Positions 54,618 through 62,600 of a stretch of DNA of 64,000 nt are shown piece by piece. Every line of letters begins with the position of its first letter. Position 1 is the stretch's first letter. The notes beneath the pieces are model-generated. The model had not been told where the DNA came from, did no database searches, and was given only the letters and a program-made list of their open reading frames with translations. Location: contig LVAQ01000006.1 in NCBI GenBank assembly GCA_001604105.1, forward strand, positions 372,001-436,000, given 5' to 3'. A program made the position numbers and the translations under genes. The DNA is from Clostridiales bacterium Firm_11. GTDB lineage: Bacteria; Bacillota; Clostridia; Christensenellales; Aristaeellaceae.

Positions 54618-56642
54618 TTAATCCTCAAAAAACACCTCATCCTCTTCGATCGTGCGCAGCTCTTCCGGTTCGCCAACATATGCGTAGAGAATCGCTGTAG
54701 GCCAGCTGTCATAAGCGTTTGGTTCGTAGTTTTGCAATTGGTCTGTATGAAAATCGAAATATACATTCGAATACAGCGGGATGGTTGGCAGCAGCGCATT
54801 AAACCGGACTTGGAAGTTCAGCCAATTCTTCTGGTAAGCCAGCAAATCCATTGGCTTGGTTTTGCGCATTTTCCACGCAAGCTGCATCAGTTCTTTATCG
54901 CGCAGGCCACTGGTGTTCACAGAGCCGGCGATCGTATCCCCGGTATGAAAGCTCTGATAGGGGTCAAAAACCGCTTGGAAGTTCGTCCCCATAAAATTCA
55001 TATCGTATGCTCGCACCCCATCCTTACGGTAGAAATCCGCCAGCATCTCGGTAAAGGGCACTTCCGATACCAGCAGCTCTCCGCCGATTTGTGGAAGTGC
55101 GTCCGTAAGCTGATCGACGATGATTTGCGCGCCAGCGCTATCCTGCGCCTTTGCAAACCTTATGGATAGCCGCATCAGCTCTTTCCCTATCTTTTTATAC
55201 CGAACATCATCTATGCCTTCAACAAATTTCTCGCCGTGTTCATTCAGCGTCCAACCATTTTTTATGAGGAGTCGTTTGGCTTCTTCCAGGTTCAAGGTAT
55301 AGGGGTTAAGCTGATCCAACGTCAGCTGATCCCATGCGGCCAACTCGGCATCGGTGGCTTCTTCGGGGCGAAGTGAGCCCATCGCCGCCAACACCATCCA
55401 CTGTCCCAACCCGTAATAGCCATGTACAGGGATGCCAAACCCCTGCAGGAAATCCCTGATAAAGGTATCCTTGTCAATGCAGTACGCAATCGCTTGTCGT
55501 ACGGCGGTAAACTGCTGAGGACCCTGCTCGCAGGCAAAAGCGCAATACCCGTACCCCAACCGCGCATAGTTTTGTAGCTCATATCCACTGCCGCGGAGCA
55601 CCAAGCCCTGCGTAATCACCGTGCCATCGACACATTTATTCAGGAGGTCTACCTCACCATTTTGCAGCTGTTCCATCATCGTCTCTGCTGCAACGGGCAC
55701 CAGTGTAAGGGTATCAATCAAGGGCTTGACCCCTTCATAATTGCCCTTATAGTACGGGTTGATGGCAAAATCCACGCGTCCGCTTGCCTGGTCGTACCCC
55801 GTCAACTGATAAGGGCCAGAGGTCAAGCGCGGATAAAGCATATATCCATCGTTTTCATCAAAGACCGTTTCTTGGAGCACTTCGACCGTAAAGGGCACCT
55901 CGGACTCGCTGGGGTTAATGCTGGAAAGCCGCGCCCCTTTATTCGTATCCTCAACATCGCAATAGGGCGCCAGCACGCTGCGCGGATACGGGATGCACCA
56001 TAGGTGCGCAACATCAAAGAAGAACGGTTCATAATCCGCTTTGATCGCGATGCTAAACGTATACTCATCGATCAACCGTACGCCGCTTAAGGTTTTCGTT
56101 TTGCCGCTGTGGTAGTTGTCATACCCTGCAATCTGCGCATAGCGGGACGATTCGGCACCCAACGCCGCTGCCTGAGGCGAAGCGCAAAGGAGCAGCGAGA
56201 ACACGTAATCCTTCGCTGTGATCGGCGTTTTGCCATCATTGTAGGTCAGGTCGCGCTGCAATGTGATCGTATACACCGCATTGCGTCCTGCACGCCCAGT
56301 GGTCAGATTGCTCACCACCATCGGGTCAATGACAAATTGCAATTGCGAAGACCAAACAACTGTGTTGTAGCCGTGCACCAGTGTACGCACATCAATATCG
56401 CTGGTATTGTTACCCCACATATCCGTAAAAAAACTACCGCTTACCATCGTTGGGTTGCCGACGGTTACATGCGTCGGTTGGCTTGCCTCCGGGCGTCCCA
56501 GCAGCGCGATTTCTGTCAATGATGATACCACGCTTTCTTCGCTGGCGGCGGAGGCTTCATCAATGAGCAGCGACTCTGCATAGGCGCCCAAGCCTTGAAT
56601 CATCATTAGCAGTACCACAAGTAAGCAAGTGAATTTACGCAT
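54618..56642 (-). CDS. Type 5 extracellular solute-binding protein (OppA/DppA-like)
   Basis: 674 residues, longer than most peptide-binding proteins because of extra N- and C-terminal segments. A signal peptide ends AYA with no lipobox Cys. The SBP_bac_5 fold is shown by TITLQRDLTYNDGKTPITAKD and YVFSLLL, LTSGPYQLTGYDQ, FAINPYYKGNYEGVKPL, FTAVRQAIAYCIDKDTFIRDF and LLIKNGWTLNEHG. Ligands of the family are peptides, nickel or oligosaccharides; here it is unknown. It begins 29 bases after the giant surface protein on the same strand, with GGAGGATT before its ATG, and no transporter genes are near. The C-terminus is acidic. Confidence 0.88.
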   Translation of the reverse strand: MRKFTCLLVVLLMMIQGLGAYAESLLIDEASAASEESVVSSLTEIALLGRPEASQPTHVTVGNPTMVSGSFFTDMWGNNTSDIDVRTLVHGYNTVVWSSQLQFVIDPMVVSNLTTGRAGRNAVYTITLQRDLTYNDGKTPITAKDYVFSLLLCASPQAAALGAESSRYAQIAGYDNYHSGKTKTLSGVRLIDEYTFSIAIKADYEPFFFDVAHLWCIPYPRSVLAPYCDVEDTNKGARLSSINPSESEVPFTVEVLQETVFDENDGYMLYPRLTSGPYQLTGYDQASGRVDFAINPYYKGNYEGVKPLIDTLTLVPVAAETMMEQLQNGEVDLLNKCVDGTVITQGLVLRGSGYELQNYARLGYGYCAFACEQGPQQFTAVRQAIAYCIDKDTFIRDFLQGFGIPVHGYYGLGQWMVLAAMGSLRPEEATDAELAAWDQLTLDQLNPYTLNLEEAKRLLIKNGWTLNEHGEKFVEGIDDVRYKKIGKELMRLSIRFAKAQDSAGAQIIVDQLTDALPQIGGELLVSEVPFTEMLADFYRKDGVRAYDMNFMGTNFQAVFDPYQSFHTGDTIAGSVNTSGLRDKELMQLAWKMRKTKPMDLLAYQKNWLNFQVRFNALLPTIPLYSNVYFDFHTDQLQNYEPNAYDSWPTAILYAYVGEPEELRTIEEDEVFFED

Positions 56643-56671
56643 ATTGGAATCCTCCGCTTATCTCAGAATCA

Positions 56672-59600
56672 TCAGTTGATCGCATCACCCTGGTTCATAT
56701 TGATATTGCCGCCTAGCGGAATCGCGAGATCCATGATGATAATCGTTGTAGACCCATCTCTGCTCTTGAACACCTCTGGCGTATATGTGTTCAGGATGCT
56801 TACCGACTCCAGCCCTTCTGTGTATTGTGCGTAGTACTTGGCAATTGCGCCTTCCACAATACGGTACTGGATGGTATCGCCATTGCCGCTGAATACCGGC
56901 AGGTTCTCAAACAGGCATGTCCATCCATCAGCCACGCTGATTTCTTTCATGTCGATGATTACATCGCCGCTGAAAAGGTAGATGCTGATCGTCCCCGGTC
57001 GCATGCCATCCTTATCGTTTTCATCGGCCCATGTTTTGGTAACCGTAATGCGCCGATAGGCCTGCGCGATATTCCGCTCGTTGGTAAACAGCGCCGATGT
57101 GCCTCCACCGTAGGGAATGAATCCGCGGGCTCCGCTGGCGGTCGTAACATACCCATCGGTGTTGGCCTCCGTTTCGGCTACTGTGTATGTCCAACCGGAG
57201 CGCAGGTTTTGGATGGTTGCGCTCTGACCGCCCTTCAAGCCGATGGCAGCTTTGCCCGTTTTGAAGGTGACGCTTCGCAGTGCGCCGGTGGCCGCAAAGG
57301 TGCCATTAACAGGCAGCCCCGCGCTATCCAGCAATGTAATGTCGAAATTGAAGACGCGCTCCGCCTCGGCCGCATTGCCAGCCAGCGTTTTACGCACGGT
57401 AAGGGTACCGCTCCAGCGTGTATTCGTGAAGCCGGCAGAGGATTGTCCTGTGCCGATGATGCCGCTCGTGCCACTGGCTTGCGTGGTGTAGCCCTCGGCT
57501 GAATAGCTGTCTTCACTAACGGTGTAACGCGTGCTGGTCGGAATGCCGTAGATGGTCATACGCTGTCCGCCTAGCAGGGTAAAGCTTGCAGTGCCTGCCG
57601 TAAAGGTGATTGTCTGTCTGGAAACGCTTGCGCCGCTTGTCACCTCGCAGATGTACGTCTGGTTTACGGGTATGCTGTCGGTGCGCGCGAGCGTAACGCG
57701 GAACCTGAACGCGAATGTGGCACTGGCTCCGTTACCAGCCAACGTTTTGCTGATTGCCAGGCTGCCAGTATTGCGTTCGTTGGTAAAGGAAGCATACGCG
57801 GTTTGCTCATCCCGCAACAGGGTGCCGCTGTATTGGCGGCTTGCGGGTACGGTGTCATAACCCTCCCCCGCATAGGAGTCCTCTGTGACCTTATAGGTGG
57901 TGTCCCGCAGAATCGCCTTGATGGTCATGCTCTGGCCATGCTTAAGCATCACCCTTGCAACACCGCTGCGTACAGTCACGCTTGTGGAACTGCTGGCGCC
58001 ATTGTCTTTCAGTTCGGCTTCATAAATACCATCCACCGCGATGCCATCATTGCGGCTAAAGCGAACCTCGAAAGCAAAGTACTGATCTCGATCGGCAGCG
58101 TTGCCCGCAACCGTTTTGCTGATCACAAGCCTGCCCGCGCCGCGCGTGTTGATAAACGGCGCCGCGTAACTGCGGTTTACATCCGTGATTACTCCGGTGC
58201 GTATACCGCTGGATGGTGTGGGGAAGTATCCCTCGGCGCGGTAATCCGCCTCGGTCAGCGTATAGGCAGTGCCTGTAAGGATGCCGGGGATCGCGAGGCT
58301 TTCGTTCGCTTTTAACGTCAGGCTTCCTTCTCCACCCGTTATGGTCAGGGTTTCCGTGGTGATGTTTCCTGTTACGCTGTTGGTACGTTCACAAACATAG
58401 ACGTCATCTACCGAGAGGGTATCGCTTCGGCGCAATGCCAGCCCGAAGGTAAACGCCTTGTTCAGGTCGACTGCCGCGCCGGCCACGCTTTTGCTTACGA
58501 CCAGTGCTCCGTAAGTATTGCGCGTATTCACAACCGTTACGGTGCTGCCTGCCCCGGTCAAGGTATGCGGATCCGCATCCGGCAGATAGGTAGTCAGGTA
58601 TCCATCCGCCGTGTAGTCCGCTTCAGTGATGTGATAAGTGGTGCCCACGGGAATATCCGTGATGGTAATCCATTGACCGCCCTTCAGGCTCACTGTTGCC
58701 AGCCCGTTTGTAAACGTCACACTGCTGACGGCGCTGCCACTTTCACAGGGGTAAGTGCGGTCTACCTGAACATTCCCGCTACCGCTTAGCGTAATGGTCA
58801 TGACAAACGCCTTATTGGTATCGGCGGCGTTGCCCGCCAGCGTTTTACGTACAGTCAGTGTTGTGGCATCCCGATGATTGCTGAATGCGGCCACTGTGCT
58901 GGTTTCTTCCGCAGTAGCAATGGCGATGGTGCCGCTTAATACACGGCTGAGCGGCGTGGGAACATAGGCATCTGCGGATTCATCCGCTTCGGTTACGGTG
59001 TACGCCGTGCCTGCGTAGATGCCCAGGATGGTCAGCGATTGCCCGCCCAGCAGCGTCAATGCCGCTTTGCCTCCCGTAAAGGTGATGGCACTTTGTGCTT
59101 TGCCGCCTGTCGCTTCACAGGCGTATGTGCCGTCAACCGGCATTGTCCCGTTCGCCAGCGTCACCTCAAAACCGAATGCCTTGGTTGCGTCCGGCGCGGT
59201 GCCTGTAAGCGTTTTGGCAATGGTCAGGTTACCAACATTACGCGTATTGGTAAATACAACCTCGCTCACATTCTCATCATTGTCAATTGAGCCGGTATCG
59301 CCCGTAGCGGTGGTGGTGTATCCGTTCATCAAAGAATCCGCTTCGTTCACCGCATACCCAGTGCCCGTCAGCAACCCGGAGATGGTCAGGGTTTCGCCGC
59401 CGCGCAGGGTCACATCCGCCTGTCCCCCTGGATCCAGCGTGAGGGTTGTCATGGCTGCGTCTCCGCTGTGAACACATTGGTACGTGCCGCTGAGCGGCTG
59501 GTTCTGCGGATCCGTGAGCGTTACGGTGAAAGCAAACGCATCCGTATCGATTGCCGCGTTGCCCGCCAGCACCTTGGATATCCGCAACGACCCCTTGCTG

Positions 59601-62600
59601 GTGTTCTGGAATACGATGCTTTCCGGCGCTGTTCCCTGTTGATCCTGAAGCTGCTTTTGTATCTCCAGGACGCCGCCGCCAAGGTTATACACCGTGACTG
59701 CCAGCGTATAAACGCGGGTATCGTAGGTTACGCCACGCACACCGTCGTTTCGCTCGGCGATGGTGTAATGGTATGTATGTCCCGCATCATCAAAATCGTA
59801 GGCATAGGCGGCAAAGGCGAAACGGCCGTCCGCATCGTTAGTAGCGGCCAGGGTGGTGAAATCCGGATCGTCCGTGCTGGACATTTCAAAGGTGAAATCG
59901 CCCGCCGACAGTAAGCCTCCGGTCATCTCTTTCGTGCCTGTCACCTGTAGGATGCCGCTGGCCTCGTAACGGTTAATTACGGTCACCTCATCAATATAGC
60001 CAGTGTCTTCATCGCTGCGCGCGGTCAGCACAAAGAAGTTGTTGTTCCCAATACCACCGCCGGATACAGCGCCGTACCCATCCGCAGCTGCCACGGCATC
60101 GCCTGTGGCCGTCAGTTGGTCGGCGTGGTACCAATTGGCGCCGCTATCGGTTTCTACTACGATGTAATTGCTGTAGTAGTTCATGAAGCTAGAATTGCTG
60201 GTGCTGGTAAACGTCGCCACTCCGCTTTGGCTGGTTATGACGCCTACCGGCGTTACACCATCCAGATCAATCGCGGAAAGCAACGCCGCATCGGTGAAGG
60301 GACCGTAGATCGCAAACGTAGCGCCATCCAACAGCGTGCCGTCAGTACCTTGTTTGGTGATGCTCAGGTTGCGGTAGCGAATCAACCCCACGTCCACTGT
60401 CGGGTTATCCTCATTGATGCGCAGGTAGAAACGCTCGCTGGCATAGCTTCCGCTGCGCAACTGAATATTGCTGTCATTCGCGCGTTCCTCAAGCGTGTTA
60501 TGCTCATAGTTGGGCGCATAGACGCCGTTGTTGTTGGCATAGGCGCTACCCACCAGATACCCAGCCGGGATGCCGCTAACCAGTACCTGATACGATGTGG
60601 GGCGCACACCGAACAGCGCGTTATTGTAGATGTTGCCCGCCGCGTCATAGGCCACACTCTGCGAAGATGTTTTAATGCGGCCTGGCGAAAGCGAGGTGAA
60701 CGCATAGAATCCGTTTGCATCCAGCGTGGTCGATTCCAGTGTATAACTCACGTCACTGCCCACGTAGGTACGCAGTGTCAGCCGTAAGTTGTTGGGGATC
60801 GTCAGCGATGGCTCGATCGAGAATACTGTCGCGGGATCGTCGATATCCTCACCCTGCGCGATATCCTGTAAGCCGTTTGCATTGCGATCCACCCACACAC
60901 GGTTGCCAAGCGATACCGGCGCGGGATTGAGCATTGTGCTCGCGCGCGCGCTGTATACCACGGAGCGCACACTATCCCCAACCAGATTACTGGCCGCTGC
61001 CGCCGTGTTGTTGGCCAGCCAGAAGTAGTAGTAGTTGCTGTCCAGCGCACTGCCATCCGTCGCCTGCTGTGCGGTGGGCGCCTTGCAGTCAATGGTAACC
61101 GTAATGCTCTCGCCAGGCGCCAGCCTTACACTGCTGCCGAAATCGATTCGCAGGCATTGAGCGGTTTCATAAGCTGCGGTGCTGGTGGTCCAGTCGGTTA
61201 TATCGCCCGTGGTTATGGCATTTATATAGTTGCTGGTGCCTCCGCCACTGACCTCGGTAACATCCGTAGTATAGACGGTATAATCCGCCACCGTGCAATC
61301 CGTTACCCCCAGCAGGGTGACTGGCCAGCGGCTGTCGCGCACGGTGTTGGATGCAATTTGTCTGTCTCCGATCAACGGCAATTTATCAATCACCCGTAGG
61401 TTTTCAATGGCTGCCTGTCCATCGTTACGCACCACCAACTGATAGCGGATGTTAGCGTCAGAACCGTCATTGGTGGAGGCAATGGCATAACCCTCTGAAC
61501 CCCTGTACTGATCCATTCCGGTCACATTGGCGCTGGCCATCTTGTACAGGGTCACCTGATTGTTGAAGGTTAGTGTATTTTCCGTTTGTGCCAACAGTGT
61601 CAGGTAGGTGCTGGCCTCCGCTTGTATTAAACTGCCCGGTATGCCGCTGGCTGCACTCGGCAAATTTCCCGCAGTATCGGTAAAGGAAGTTCCGCTCGGG
61701 TTTTCCACATTTTGATTTACCAAATGGGCGCTGGTCACATATGCCGTATTGGTAAAGGCGCTTATCGCCTGCGCGGCGGTACGCACAACTGCCTTGACAT
61801 ATACTTTGATGGACGCACCCGGCTCAAGGGTGCCATGGAATTTCACATATAGATACTCACCATTGGTCACCGGAGCATCCGCCGTGATCCCGGCAGGCAG
61901 CGTCGCCCATGTTACGTCGGAAAGCTTGTACTCCAGTTGGTCGGGGATATGGTCAATCACAACGGGATCCACAAGCCCCGCGCTGTCGGTGGATACGTTT
62001 TTCACCTCAACGGTATAGATAATCTGATCCTGAGGCTTAACGCTCTGCTTATCGCTGGTTTTTGAGATGGTTACACGCGGCAGCGTCGGTTCTGGCGCTA
62101 CGGCTGCCTCCGCCACATCTACTGTCCACCCGCTGGATACGCTGTCTATGCCGCCCAAATTGTATTTGAGCTGTACAGCCGCCCGGTTTTCGATCGTCAT
62201 AGCCGGCGTTACAGTCGCATCGTTGGGTTGACGGAACAGCATTTCGGCCGTGACAGGCTCCGCGGTAAAGCCTGCTTTCAGTCCAGCATTGGCGCTGCCA
62301 TCGTTATTGGTGCCATAACGGATACGGAAGCCCACATAGGTATTCTCCGGGAAGGATACCTTCTGGCTTGCATCCGTCACGTTGCGGGTGCTCACCAGCG
62401 TTTCGGAAGCATCCGCGCGCACGCCGTACACACTGGCATACAAAATCTCACGTGTTGGGTTTGGGTTCAGTACTGTGGCCTCGTAAAACGCTCTTCCAAC
62501 GGTCACGCTTTGCGTATAGTGTTCTACCCCCGTAACCGAATCCCCCAGCCTGTCGCTGAAGGCAAGCTCGTGATCACTTAAATCCAGCCAATCGACTGGC

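Noticed and set aside
54170..55169. Plus-strand open frames running from the 54.1-54.6 kb gap into the type 5 solute-binding gene
   Set aside because: No ribosome site, and they overlap the 3' end of a certain gene on the other strand.
57082..59596. Tandem periodicity mistaken for a CRISPR-like or satellite array
   Set aside because: The period of about 360 bases follows protein domains in one open frame, and DNA identity between units is low.
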